From: an uncultured Opitutaceae bacterium
GTDB taxonomy: Bacteria > Verrucomicrobiota > Verrucomicrobiia > Opitutales > Opitutaceae
Length of the DNA: 64,000 nt
Reading direction: 5' to 3'
NCBI GenBank assembly: GCA_951813085.1
Contig: OX638348.1
Location: 877,627 to 941,626, forward strand
Shown: one piece after another, positions 49,382 through 59,148 of the stretch
How positions within the stretch are numbered: position 1 is the first letter of the stretch
How the letters are laid out: each line of letters starts with the position of its first letter
Position numbers and translations under genes: made by a program
The notes under the pieces: generated by a model
Databases searched by the model: none
The model's input: the letters and a program-made list of their open reading frames with translations, nothing else
What the model was told of the DNA's origin: nothing

Positions 49382-50704
49382 ATGTCAAAATTCAAATCAC
49401 TTCCTGGTTTCAGAGAATTCTATCCGGAGGACTTCGCGGAGCGACGCTTTCTTTTCCAGGTATGGCGACAGGTGGCTCGTCGGTTCGGCTTTCAAGAATT
49501 CGATGGACCTGCGTTGGAATCGCTAGAGCTCTTCAAGGCGAAGTCGGGCGATGAAATTGAATCGCAGCTCTTTTGCTTCGAGGACAAGGGTGGGCGCGAG
49601 ATTTCCCTGAGGCCGGAATTGACGCCTACGCTTGCTCGGATGATTGCGACTCGAGCGAACTCGTTGAAGCGACCCATCAAGTGGTTCAGCATTGGAGACA
49701 ATTTTCGCTACGAGCGAATGCAGAAAGGAAGACTACGTTGCTTCACTCAGCTCAATGCGGATATTTTAGGCGAGTCAGGGCCAGCAGCGGAGTTGGAGCT
49801 GCTCGCTCTCTTGGTGCAGCTATTGCAAGGCTTTGGCCTTGGCGCTGACGACTTCCTCATTCGTCTGAGCGATCGCAATCTTTGGATGCTTTACTTGGAA
49901 GCTCTAGGATTCGCGGACAAGTCTGCAGCGATTCTCGAAATTGTCGACAAGTGGGAGCGAATCTCGGAAGAGTCCGCTACGGAAAAACTCGTCGGACTGG
50001 TTGGCGACTCTGGGAGCTCCCTCGCAGGATCTATACGCGCATTCTTGGAGGTGAGGAATCTTCAAGACCTGAAGACTGCATTCGAGAGCGCATCGGAGGA
50101 AGCCGCCGAAGGCTCGGCATTGAGCGAACGCTTGGATGACTGGAACTGTTTGCTCGATGGCTTGGAGGCGATGGGCATCGCCCAATTCGTTGAGATGGAC
50201 TTAAGCATTGTCCGCGGATTGGCGTATTACACCGGATTCGTATTCGAGGCGTTTGATCGAGCTAAAGAGAATCGAGCGATTGCGGGTGGAGGTCGTTACA
50301 ACGGTCTTGTTCGTAAGATGGGGGGTCCTGAAATGCCTGCGGTGGGCTTTGGAATGGGGGACGTCGTTTTGGCGGACCTGTTGCGAGAACGTGGAATAAT
50401 GCCCCAATTTGTAGACACCATAGACGCCTACCTCGTTATCGGGGGCGATTCTGAGCGATCGGTCGCGTTGGCGGATGCGAGCTTGCTGCGACAGTCGGGA
50501 TTTTCGGTGGACTATTCATTCAAGAATCAAGCCTTCGGCAAGCAGTTGAAAGCTGCTAGCGCATCGGGGGCTCGCTTCGCGCTGATCTATGGGTCCGAAG
50601 AGCTAGAGAACGCCGTCGTAAAAGCGCGGAACCTCTCGGATCGAACCGAGCAGGACCTTCCTCGGAATCAGTTGCCCTTGGCATTGAGGGATCTTCTAGC
50701 CTAG
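49382..50704 (+). CDS. hisS: Histidyl-tRNA synthetase
   Basis: Class II synthetase, 440 residues. Motif 1 area [20 protein letters not shown]; motif 2 [20 protein letters not shown] followed by TQLNADILG; His-specific [13 protein letters not shown]; motif 3 [14 protein letters not shown] with [16 protein letters not shown]. The C-terminal anticodon-binding domain ([19 protein letters not shown] to the end) is present, favouring a true HisRS over the HisZ paralogue. The gene ends 58 bp before the IS1595-like element. Confidence 0.92.
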   Translation: MSKFKSLPGFREFYPEDFAERRFLFQVWRQVARRFGFQEFDGPALESLELFKAKSGDEIESQLFCFEDKGGREISLRPELTPTLARMIATRANSLKRPIKWFSIGDNFRYERMQKGRLRCFTQLNADILGESGPAAELELLALLVQLLQGFGLGADDFLIRLSDRNLWMLYLEALGFADKSAAILEIVDKWERISEESATEKLVGLVGDSGSSLAGSIRAFLEVRNLQDLKTAFESASEEAAEGSALSERLDDWNCLLDGLEAMGIAQFVEMDLSIVRGLAYYTGFVFEAFDRAKENRAIAGGGRYNGLVRKMGGPEMPAVGFGMGDVVLADLLRERGIMPQFVDTIDAYLVIGGDSERSVALADASLLRQSGFSVDYSFKNQAFGKQLKAASASGARFALIYGSEELENAVVKARNLSDRTEQDLPRNQLPLALRDLLA

Positions 50705-50761
50705 TTTACACGTTCGATGCGCCGGACATCCCGCAGGGCCCACAATCCATTCAATGCATTT

Positions 50762-50786
50762 GGGGATCATGTATTTAACTTGGCAA
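50762..50786 (+). repeat. Left terminal inverted repeat of the IS1595-like element
   Basis: 25 bp beginning GGGGATCATGTATTTAACTT. It matches the complement of 52675-52699 with three mismatches. Confidence 0.85.
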
Positions 50787-50887
50787 CAGGATAAACCATT
50801 TCAGTACAAAATTTGACAAAACCTTGGGAAACCCCGATAATATGTTTACTAATTACAGTATTCTGCAAAGAAGCAGGGGGAGATGCC

Positions 50888-51812
50888 ATGGGTAAGGAAG
50901 CGACAGCGTTAAGCCTGTACGAAATCATGGACTTGCGTAAGACCGGGGAGGATGCAATCCGGTATTTCGAGGGGATACGCTGGGGCGATAAGCCAGCATG
51001 CGTTGAATGTGGCTGTGATGGGAAGGTCACAGCGCAGAAGAAAGCAGGGGATTATTGGTGTGGGGATTGCCGTGGATGCTTCAATGCATTCACCAATACG
51101 CCGATGGAGCGTAGCAAGGTGGATATCCGCAAGTGGATATATGCCTCTTGCGCCCTGATGGCTTCACGCAAAGGTATCTCTCCTTTGCAACCATCCAAAG
51201 AGATTGGGGTACGGCAACGGGCGGCATGGTGCATGTTGCATCGCTCGCGATTGGCTTGCGGTGAAGACCTCCAGGCGTTGAGCGGCCACATAGGGATTGG
51301 CGAAACCTGCCTTGGCGGCAAGGAAGCCGACAAGCATGAGAGCAAGAGGCTCAAGGCAGGACGGGGGGCGGTTGGCAAGCAAGCAGCCATAGGCATGAAA
51401 GCGCGCGGCGGTCACGTTAGGGCGGTTCCAATAAGCAATACCGATCCAACATGCCCTGCAGCCTACGGTCCATGAGAATGCTACCGCTGGAAGCCAGCTA
51501 TGCGCCGATGGCCATGAGGGGCATGTAGGCCTTGGGAGGGCTTATCGGCACGATACGGTCAATCGCAGCGCAAAGGAGCTCGTAAACGGCATGGCCCACG
51601 CAAATGGCATGGAAAGCGTCTGGGCGGTATCAAAGCGCGGTTACAACGGGATTTATCATAGCTGGAGCAGAAAGCATTGTCGGGCTTATGTAGACGAGTT
51701 TTCATTTAGGTCGAATGAAGGGTGCTGCGGGCGGGATACGCAGGAAGGACTAAGCAGTTTGTTCAGTCGGATGGGTGGAAAAGCACTCGCCTATAAAGCA
51801 TTGCCGGCTTAA
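50888..51812 (+). pseudogene. IS1595-family (ISXO2-like) transposase, frameshifted
   Basis: The start ATG at 50888 has a strong ribosome site (AGGGGGAG). An N-terminal zinc ribbon (ACVECGCDGKV and YWCGDCRGCF) precedes FTNTPMERSKVDIRKWIYA and the catalytic core. Near 51,450 the frame shifts, the rest reading TVHENATAGSQLCADGHEGH and then NGMAHANGMESVWAVSKRGY with RKHCRAYVDEFSFRSNEG. The first catalytic Asp, usually in a VDETY-like motif, is Gly here (HIGIGETCLGGKE). Frameshift and active-site loss both indicate a dead enzyme. Confidence 0.87.
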
Positions 51813-51841
51813 TAGGGTTCTTAGCATAAGTGCCTTAGCGA

Positions 51842-52525
51842 ATGATGCAGGGCGTTTTTTCAATTCTTAAGGATCAGCAGTGGCATTGCAGAGAATGTGG
51901 ATATGGAGAATTGAATGTCGCGCAAATAGCTGGCGGTGGAGGTATTCGGGGTTTGGAACGCGGTACAGGCTCTCGGCCTGGAATTGAAATCGAGCGTGCG
52001 AATCATTTTTGTGGAAATTGCGGCAGGACAACGCGGCAGGACAGATGGGCAGGTCAGTTCGTATCACCTGTTCAGGGCGCAGGCATGCAGCCTAGCTTTG
52101 CCAGACGGGCATCTGGATCGTTGGGCCATCGCGATGTAATCGAGGGAACGGAACGGCCAATAAATCAACTTGCCCTTGACCGTAAGCTTCCCATGCTAGG
52201 GTGGGATGAAGAAACGAAGCAAGCGCAAGCACGGTGCAGCAACCTGCCGGGTAACGGCATTAGGGGAAATTTTCAATTGCTAAAGAGGCCTAACGGAAGC
52301 GTTAGCCATAATTCACTGAAAAGGCGTGCTTGCGAAAGCTGCTCTACACGCGGCAAACGGGGAACACCGCTTGGCATCAGGTTTTTTTATGAAGGCGATG
52401 GCAAATGGCAAGTTAACAGTAGAAAAGACAAAGATGGTCGGATCGGATGCGGATGGTTCGATTTCGACAAATGGCGGAGATTCTTGAACCAAAAATTATG
52501 GCTAGACATACACAAAGGCACCTAG
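51842..52525 (+). CDS. Cys-rich passenger protein of the IS element (possible HNH/restriction-like nuclease)
   Basis: A 227-residue protein of uncertain function inside the IS. Three CxxC pairs at residues 16/19 (QWHCRECGYGEL), 57/60 (HFCGNCGRTTRQDRW) and 164/167 (CESCSTRGKRGTPLGI) suggest zinc binding. SVSHNSLKRRACESC and ALDRKLPMLGW recall HNH-like restriction-endonuclease segments, though the His expected in a DHRFP-type motif is replaced (DRKLP). It ends with GCGWFDFDKWRRFLN. No methyltransferase accompanies it. The next 150 bp contain a weaker open frame to 52665 that I do not call. Confidence 0.5.
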   Translation: MMQGVFSILKDQQWHCRECGYGELNVAQIAGGGGIRGLERGTGSRPGIEIERANHFCGNCGRTTRQDRWAGQFVSPVQGAGMQPSFARRASGSLGHRDVIEGTERPINQLALDRKLPMLGWDEETKQAQARCSNLPGNGIRGNFQLLKRPNGSVSHNSLKRRACESCSTRGKRGTPLGIRFFYEGDGKWQVNSRKDKDGRIGCGWFDFDKWRRFLNQKLWLDIHKGT

Positions 52526-52674
52526 ATGAAGCAGTCAAAATGCTACTAAGCGCTGGAGCTCTCCCCAATCATAAGCGGCCAATACCCAGCGCAAAAGATT
52601 TGAAACGGCGATTTGTCCTGCGGATAGATAGGTGTGGGAAACCCGCGCTAGAAGAAGTCAAATAATGAGTGGTT

Positions 52675-52699
52675 TTGTCAAGTTAAATACATAATTCCC
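52675..52699 (-). repeat. Right terminal inverted repeat of the IS1595-like element
   Basis: Reads TTGTCAAGTTAAATACAT then AATTCCC on the plus strand, the complement of the left end with three mismatches. Confidence 0.85.
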
Positions 52700-53703
52700 T
52701 AAATTCACCGTCAAGCTGAACTGGTTCGAAACCAGCCTGAATCTCGCAACGGCAGGGCCGACCATAAACATGGCTGACTTCGCAGTTGGCCGAAATCAAT
52801 TCCTATCGCGATTCCGAATTGGTTCTGGAGCGACCCTGGCAAGCGGTGCTTGATGATACCGTCGAGAACCAGGAAGGCTTTCCGGTCCAGAGCTATGATG
52901 ACTTCTATCCCTTGGCGATTGCGGCGATTCCGCAAGAATTGAGGGACAACTTGAATGCCCGTCAGGTGGACGTGGATGGAGATGGTATCTGGGATGTCTA
53001 TAATATCGATCCGATTTCTAATCTCGCTTCAACGCAGAGCCGTGTTGCTGAGGGGTTTGAAATTGAATTGAATTACAATCCAACGCAAAACTGGCGGATA
53101 CTGGCGAACATTAGCAAGCAGGAGACCATCAACAGCGACACGGCCAATCTGATGGCCTTGTACGAACAGCAATATACTGCGTCCATCGTTTCCTCGAGAA
53201 TTGCCGAGTTGCCATTCGATGCCACCGGCACGCAAGCGATTAGACCTTTGCTCGCCCAGTGGGGCAACCAAGGCGTGGTAAGCATTCGTACCGCCAAGGC
53301 CCTGGACGGCACAGTCTCCAATGAGCAGCGGACCTGGCGGATCACTGGAGTGACCAGCTATGGGTTTAGCGAAGGCTTCCTCTCAGGCGCCTCTATCGGG
53401 GGAGCATTCCGTTGGGAAGATGAAGCGGCGACCGGCTACCTCTATTCAGTCGTCGACGACATTGCCGGTCCTGTTGTATCCAGCCCCTACTTCGATGACG
53501 GTCTTTTTAGCGGAGACCTTTGGATGTCCTACGCTACCCAGATTTGTAACGATAGAGTCAATTGGAAGATTCAGTTGAATATCCGCAACCTAATCGGCGA
53601 GGATGACGACATTCCGGTAAAGACCAATCCCGACGGTCAAATTGCCGCGATCCGTATCCCCAATCCCATGACAATCTCATTATCTAATACGTTTAGTTTC
53701 TAG
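52700..53703 (+). pseudogene. C-terminal remnant of a TonB-dependent receptor
   Basis: Barrel strands only. It opens right at the IS border with FTVKLNWFETSLNLATAGP, shifts frame near 52,780, then runs ELVLERPWQAVLDD, QSRVAEGFEIELNYNPTQNW, NWKIQLNIRNLIGEDDD and the receptor-type ending PNPMTISLSNTFSF. Signal peptide, plug and most of the barrel are missing. It preceded the sugar-acid catabolic genes and presumably imported their substrate. Confidence 0.87.
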
Positions 53704-53850
53704 TAGTCAGGGTTAGTAGTAGTACCGAATGAATTCTCCCGTCGCGCTCGGAAACGAGTGTGGCGGGAGATGCCAGCTATAAACCTGACTCTAGAACACG
53801 TGCGGAAGGATTGCAGAATCTTCCCATTTCCGTACACAAGAAGGCCATTT

Positions 53851-55137
53851 ATGAAACCTAATAAGCGCAATCAATCCCGGCGAGAGTTTCTCCGACTTGC
53901 TGTGGCATTGCCTTTTGGAGCATCTCTTTTAGGCCTTCGAGCCGCTGCCGCTCCCTTTGAAGGGCAAGTCAAGATCACGGCAGTGAAGGCAATGCAGCTC
54001 GACTACATGTTTGGCGGCTGTCTGATAAAGATCGAAACCGATGCTGGCCTGGTCGGATACGGCGAGGCAGGCGCGAGTGGACTGATCGTTCGGGCCTATC
54101 TGAAGCATATGACTGAGGGATCGTATCCCGGGTCTCAAAAAATGAAGAACGGGCCGGCAGGGCTTATCGGATCGGATCCCTTAGCCATCGAGCGTCTCTT
54201 CTACCGGATGACTTCCCTGCAGCACCCATTCATGGGCCATTATGGAACGCTCAGCGGAATCGACACCGCCCTTTGGGATCTGGCGGGAAAAATCACGGGT
54301 CAACCTGTATACAAATTGATGGGCGGGCCGTTTCGCGATGGTTGCCCGATGTATTCCCACTGCGACTTTCTCGACGATATGCATGACGCAGTTTCCTGTC
54401 GCGACTGGGTTCAGAAAATGAAGGAAGAGCCGGAGGGATTTGATTTCTTCAAGTTCAATATCGATCAGGCGTTCGAAGTTGGAAAGCCATTCCACCCGAC
54501 CGTTAGCAGCAAGGAAATGATTAAATACGAACATGGGCTAGCAACCCTGCGCGAGGCGGTAGGGGATGCCTTCGAGCTTGGTGTCGCTTGTCATGGAGAA
54601 TTTGATACGCCTAGCGGCATTGCGATCTGCAACGCCTCGGAATCCTATAGTGTGAGTTTCGTCGAGGATACGCTGGATGTTCGCTACTCCGACGGATGGA
54701 AAATGCAGCGCGAGGAATCTCCCGTACCCATTCTCACCGGCGAGAAACTGGAGCCGCTCCGCGAGTTTAAGCCCTTTATAGATAACCGGGCCGTCGACAT
54801 CATTCATCCGGATATCGCCTATGCGGGTGGGTTAACCGGCGTTAAGAAGATCGCCGACTACGCGTTTATCTCCCGTATTCCCGTGGCTTTGCATAACCGC
54901 GGGAGCATGGTGCGCACATTGGCCACAGCCCACCTGTCAATGGCCATTCAGAATTTCTACCGTTCGGAAAGCTCTCTCGGGCGACCCGGGCGGGTGATCG
55001 AATCGATGTCCAACGACACCGAAATTGCGGTGAGGGAGGGCATTCTCCGCGTTCCCGAAGCTCCGGGTATTGGACTAGACCTCAACGAAGACCATATGCG
55101 AAACCATTTGGCTGAAGGCGAGCCTTGGTGGGGCTAG
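53851..55137 (+). CDS. Enolase-superfamily (mandelate racemase/muconate lactonizing-like) enzyme with Tat signal
   Basis: A 428-residue enzyme; the ATG at 53851 puts a twin-arginine signal (QSRREFLRLAVALPFGASLL) at the N-terminus, implying folded export. The capping domain GLVGYGEAGASGLIVRAYL and IDTALWDLAGKITGQPVYKL precede a barrel with FKFNIDQAF and FVEDTLDVRY. DIIHPDIAYAGGLTGVKKIA and the late His in IPVALHNRGSMV are the general acid/base and metal-ligand neighbourhood. The enzymes typically dehydrate or epimerise sugar acids. Intact, unlike most neighbours. Confidence 0.85.
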   Translation: MKPNKRNQSRREFLRLAVALPFGASLLGLRAAAAPFEGQVKITAVKAMQLDYMFGGCLIKIETDAGLVGYGEAGASGLIVRAYLKHMTEGSYPGSQKMKNGPAGLIGSDPLAIERLFYRMTSLQHPFMGHYGTLSGIDTALWDLAGKITGQPVYKLMGGPFRDGCPMYSHCDFLDDMHDAVSCRDWVQKMKEEPEGFDFFKFNIDQAFEVGKPFHPTVSSKEMIKYEHGLATLREAVGDAFELGVACHGEFDTPSGIAICNASESYSVSFVEDTLDVRYSDGWKMQREESPVPILTGEKLEPLREFKPFIDNRAVDIIHPDIAYAGGLTGVKKIADYAFISRIPVALHNRGSMVRTLATAHLSMAIQNFYRSESSLGRPGRVIESMSNDTEIAVREGILRVPEAPGIGLDLNEDHMRNHLAEGEPWWG

Positions 55138-55427
55138 AGACGCAGTAAATATCGATAATATAGGTGGATCGGTTCCTTCAGAACAATCGCGGCCTGACGG
55201 ATTATCCGTCTTCAACCTTGCTAAAGGGCGTTTTTATGGAGGGTGGAACGCTTCGACCTCTCCTTTCAGCCGCATCCCCTGCGGGGACGGGGCTCATGGC
55301 GCTCAGAGCGGTGTTGTTTGTCTCCACCGGGCTTCAGCCCGCTCGGAGTCAAGCCGCCTTGTTTTGAGCACTATGGATCTCCGCCACTTTATCAAGCCAT
55401 TTGGCATATGGTATTATATCTTTTGCT
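55138..55427. other. Intergenic region with REP-like palindromes
   Basis: No supported gene. It contains a perfect palindrome CGGGCTTCAGCCCG (55328-55341) and a nearby CCCC/GGGG hairpin around 55,277-55,290, in a GC-rich stretch of about 120 bp. Palindromes of this GGGCTGAAGCCC type are commonly dispersed as REP sequences in bacterial genomes; only one clear copy occurs in this window. Confidence 0.45.
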
Positions 55428-56665
55428 ATGATGAATGAAAAGCTAGCCCGGCCCTTGTTGCCCATTAGCGCCGCGCTGTTTCTGTTAGCCGTGGTATTCG
55501 CCTTCCTCGGCAATTACCCGGTTATGGGAATGATGGCGGTCCTCATGTTCGCCGTATTGGGAATATACTTTCAGGCGCATGCTCCGCTGAAGACCTTTAC
55601 CTTTACCTGCTGGGTCTTCGCCTTTTTCTTCGGAGCTCTGGTTTTTCCCGGTCTGTTTCTGGAGGTGGGTGGTTTCAAGCTAAGCATTCTGATTGTTCCG
55701 CTCATTCAGATTATCATGTTCGGAATGGGCTCGACGTTGAGTCTCAAGGATTTTTCCCGAGCTTTGAAGATGCCCAAGGCCGTCGGCTTGGGAATGTTGA
55801 TGCAGTTCACCATCATGCCTGTATCCGGTTGGGTAATCGCGACTCTATTTGGATTCGATCCGGAAATAGCGGCGGGCATCATTCTGATCGGCAGCTGCTC
55901 CGGTGGAGCGGCATCCAATGTCATGGTGTACCTGTCAAAGGGGAACGTGGCTCTTTCGGTTACGATGACGGCCTGTTCCACCATCGCAGCTCCCTTCGCC
56001 ACGCCTTTCGCTATGAAGCTGTTGGCTGGGAGACTGATCGAGATCAATGTCTGGTCGATGATGCTCTCAATCGTCAATCTGATCATATTGCCAATCGTGG
56101 GAGGACTGGTCGCCCATTATCTCCTCCACTCTCAGCTGAAAGGAAAAATCTGGCGACCGATCGCGTTGGTTTTAGCGGTGCTGTTCATCTACTTGGCGCA
56201 GTCAATCCCGGGGCCCAGGCGCAGCTCAATAGTCTTGGAGGGGCCTGCGTTCTCATCGCCGCGCTGCGTCAGGAATGGTTGGATAAAGGACTGCCTCTGG
56301 TCTCTATGGGCGGCATTATCTATATTATCGCCATCATCGCGGCAGCTTCTCGGTCGGATATTCTGAGTGTTGGATTCGCTCTGTTTGGAGCGGCCCTCAT
56401 ACACAACTTGATTGGATACTTGCTGGGGTATTGGGGAGCTCGCGCTTCCCGTCTGGCGGAAGCCGATTGCCGCACGGTAGCCTTCGAAGTAGGCATGCAG
56501 AATGGTGGGATGGGCACTGGTCTCGCCCTCGATGTATTGAAGAGCGCGAGCGCCGCCTTGGGGCCCCTCATTTTCGGCACCTGGATGAATATAACAGGAT
56601 CTTTGTTGGCTTCCTTTTGGAAAGGGCGGGTTCCGAAATCCGAATCGAAAACGGAAGAAGGGTGA
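55428..56665 (+). pseudogene. Bile-acid:sodium symporter (BASS) family transporter, frameshifted
   Basis: A hydrophobic protein with repeated helices (LLPISAALFLLAVVFAFLG, LSILIVPLIQIIMFGMGSTL, MLMQFTIMPVSGWVIATLFG) and the BASS signature ILIGSCSGGAASNVMVYLSK. Near 56,210 the frame breaks within CCCGGGGCCC; the second frame continues GAQAQLNSLGG, FEVGMQNGGMGTGLALDVL and GPLIFGTWMNITGSLLASFW. One extra G would restore SIPGAQAQLNSLGG. The family imports organic anions such as keto- or sugar acids with sodium, fitting the cluster. Confidence 0.85.
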
Positions 56666-56707
56666 ATTCGATTGTAGGATCGCGATGATCTTTAGTATTT
56701 CTAGTTA

Positions 56708-57970
56708 ATGCCTGAAAGAATCACACGACGAAAGGCTTTGTTGGGAATGGCGTCTTTGCCATCAGCAATAACCATAGGGGCGTATTTGAAAAATACATCC
56801 AAGGCAGAAGCGCAAGCAGCAGTGTCTCAGGGGGCTGAGATGGTCCCCTATGATTCCAAGAGGCTTCCCAAGGGAATTCGTTCCCGATTCGTGGAGGATG
56901 TGAATGGTCTGCGCATGCACGTGCTGGAGGCCGGGTACAGGGGTGGGAACCGGCCGGGAATTTTGCTCCTGCATGGATTTCCCGAGCTGGCCTACAGTTG
57001 GCGGAAGGTGATGGTCCCCCTGGCAGAGGCGGGTTACCATGTAATGGCTCCCGATCAGCGGGGGTACGGTCGCACGACTGGTTGGGATGATGAGTACGAC
57101 GGAGACCTTGTGTCTTTTCGCCGACTCAATGTGGTGCGGGATGCCCTGGGCTTGGTTTATGCGATGCGCCACAAACAGGTTGCAGTCGTAGGACATGATT
57201 TTGGATCACCCATTGCCGCGTGGTGCGCGGTTACTCGACCGGATGTTTTCACGAAAGTCGCCTTGATGAGCGCTCCGTTTTCCGGAACTCCGTCATTGCC
57301 CTTCGATACGGCCAATTCGCCCCCAAAGGAAGGGTCTGCCTACGATCTCTACGAAGCGTTGGCAAAGCTACCGAGACCTCGCAAGCACTATCATGCCTAT
57401 TATCGGACTCGTGAAGCCAATCCGAATATGTGGCAGGCAGCTCAAGGACTCCATGCTTTCATGCGCGGCTACTACCATTACAAAAGCGCTGATTGGAAGG
57501 GGAATAAACCCTATCGCCTAAAGTCGCGCGCGGCGCCAGAGATGGCCAAGATGCCTACTTACTACATCATGGATTTAGAGGATGGTATGGCGGAAACGGT
57601 AGCCAAGTATATGCCTTCGAAAAAGGAAATCGTAGCCAATAATTGGTTACCTGACGATGAGCTCCGAGTCTATACTGAGGAGTATCAGCGAAATGGCTTT
57701 CAGGGTGGTTTGAACTGGTACCGTTCGGGCAATTTAGGCGCTGCCGAAATGCAACTCTACGCCGGAAGGAAAATCGAACAGCCCTCCCTCTTTATCTCCG
57801 GAGCCAGCGATTGGGGCAGTTACCAAAACCCCGGCGCTCTCGAGCGCATGCAGGAAGAAGCCTGTACCGACATGCGCGGTGTCCATCTGGTCCCAGGCGC
57901 GGGCCATTGGGTGCAACAGGAACAACCTGAGAAAACGGTGGAGCTGCTGCTAGAGTTTTTGCGGAGTTAG
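56708..57970 (+). CDS. Exported alpha/beta hydrolase (epoxide-hydrolase type)
   Basis: A 420-residue enzyme with a Tat-like signal (RITRRKALLGMASLPSAI). The core shows the oxyanion region LLLHGFPELAYSWRKVM, PDQRGYGRTTGW, and nucleophile Asp in VAVVGHDFGSPIAAWCAV, which is the epoxide/haloalkane hydrolase pattern (Asp, not Ser). The C-terminal His lies in LVPGAGHWVQQEQPEK. Intact. In this cluster it may hydrolyse an ester or epoxide of the carbohydrate substrate; the real substrate is unknown. Confidence 0.88.
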   Translation: MPERITRRKALLGMASLPSAITIGAYLKNTSKAEAQAAVSQGAEMVPYDSKRLPKGIRSRFVEDVNGLRMHVLEAGYRGGNRPGILLLHGFPELAYSWRKVMVPLAEAGYHVMAPDQRGYGRTTGWDDEYDGDLVSFRRLNVVRDALGLVYAMRHKQVAVVGHDFGSPIAAWCAVTRPDVFTKVALMSAPFSGTPSLPFDTANSPPKEGSAYDLYEALAKLPRPRKHYHAYYRTREANPNMWQAAQGLHAFMRGYYHYKSADWKGNKPYRLKSRAAPEMAKMPTYYIMDLEDGMAETVAKYMPSKKEIVANNWLPDDELRVYTEEYQRNGFQGGLNWYRSGNLGAAEMQLYAGRKIEQPSLFISGASDWGSYQNPGALERMQEEACTDMRGVHLVPGAGHWVQQEQPEKTVELLLEFLRS

Positions 57971-57986
57971 GGCGCTTTAACCAGAT

Positions 57987-59100
57987 CTAACGCGTGACAA
58001 GATCCGAAATGCGCTCGTCGATTGGAAGAGTGGCGGCGGGCTCGAGGTCGCCTTCCGGCGTTAAGCGGAAGGCATGGAGAATTGCGCTTTTGAAAGCCGT
58101 GGCAAGGAGGTAGTTGCCGTCGGGGGAGAATGCGATTCCCCAGGGGATTTCACCGGTAGGCGTAAGGCCTAGGTGTTTTAAGGAGCCGTCGTCGCCCACT
58201 CGGTAGCGGTTGATGCCGTTGGGTAGAGTGGCTTCGTTGCCGCTACGTTGGCCGGTGAAGAGGAATTTACCGTTGTGGCTGATGACGCAATCGGATGCGG
58301 AGGCGCCGCGTTCGGGTCGCTGGTTTTCGGGAATGACGTCGACGACCTGATGGAGGGTGAGTTGACCACTGTTGAGGTCTCTTTTATAAACGGAGGCGCC
58401 GAGGCCCTTGTTCATTGCTGAAGTAAACGAAGGGCAGCGTAGGGTGGTAGGTGATGTGGCGGGGGCCAGTGCCTTTGGGTGGGTTGGCGTTGGGAGGATC
58501 GAGAGGTGTGAGGGTTCCGGTGCTTGAGTTGAAGGCGTACTGGAGGATAGCATTCGAATCTTTGACGTAAGGGATGTAAACGAATCGGTTGCCAGGGGAG
58601 GGTAGGACCGCGTGAGCGGCGTTGCGACCTTCGTCGAGGAAGGAGACTCGGAGGCCGGGTTTACCGTGTTGATCGATAGGGTAAACGTCAATGTGACCCC
58701 CACCGTAATCAGCCCCGAGTAGAAAGTTCTTATTGCGATCCAAAGAAAGGTAGGCATAGCCGTGTTCCAGGGCGAAGGGCTCATGGCTCCTGTAGTCGCC
58801 ATTGGAATTGAGCGTAACGATTGCAGCCGGGGAATTTCCTTCGTCGCCCACATTGGTGGATACGTAAAGCAGGGGAGCTTCCGGGTGTGCAACAATGGTG
58901 GCGGGTGAGAAACCAAGGTCGATTTTTTCATCGACGTCCAGGGAGAGTTTGTCGTCCTTCTCTGTCGCTTGGACGATCCAGAGTTGGCGAGTGGTCCGGC
59001 TGGGGAGATAGGCTTTGAAGTCGGCGATGGCAAAGGGGCCAGACGACAGAAGGCACACGATGCAAAGAAAGGTTTGGAAAGGTGTTGGAATAGATTTCAT
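57987..59100 (-). pseudogene. Lactonase, seven-bladed propeller family, frameshifted
   Basis: The N-terminal part (58384-59100) begins with a signal peptide (TFLCIVCLLSSGPFAIA) and propeller repeats (ATIVAHPEAPLLYVSTN, FALEHGYAYLSLDRNKNFLL, TGPRHITYHPTLPFVYFSNE). At about 58,405 the frame changes; the second frame continues GLGASVYKRDLNSGQLTLHQ, GASASDCVISHNGKFLFTGQ and GIAFSPDGNYLLATAF to 57987. Removing one G of GGG joins them. The family includes 6-phosphogluconolactonase-like and exported sugar lactonases. Confidence 0.85.
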
Positions 59101-59148
59101 GGCTAAAATGAATTCACACTACTTGACTTTGCGCGTGTACGTTTTCCG

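Larger units (their letters stand above)
50762..52699 (+). mobile_element. IS1595-like element with passenger gene, inactive
   Basis: About 1.94 kb bounded by imperfect inverted repeats. The left end GGGGATCATGTATTTAACTT and the complement of the right end GGGAATTATGTATTTAACTT agree except at two positions. Inside are a frameshifted ISXO2/IS1595-type transposase and, in the same orientation, a Cys-rich passenger ORF, an organisation known for IS1595 relatives. I find no 8-bp target duplication (ATGCATTT left, TAAATTCA right). The right side cuts into a TonB receptor gene whose front half is missing, so the DNA was probably rearranged after insertion. Confidence 0.82.

Noticed and set aside
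50754..52707. Target-site duplication around the IS1595-like element
   Set aside because: The flanking octamers ATGCATTT and TAAATTCA differ, and the flanking genes are unrelated (hisS end versus the middle of a receptor), so any duplication was lost by rearrangement.
55164..55367. 67-residue plus-strand ORF after the enolase-superfamily gene
   Set aside because: It lies in a GC-rich palindromic intergenic block, has no domain signal, and its frame arises from hairpin sequence.
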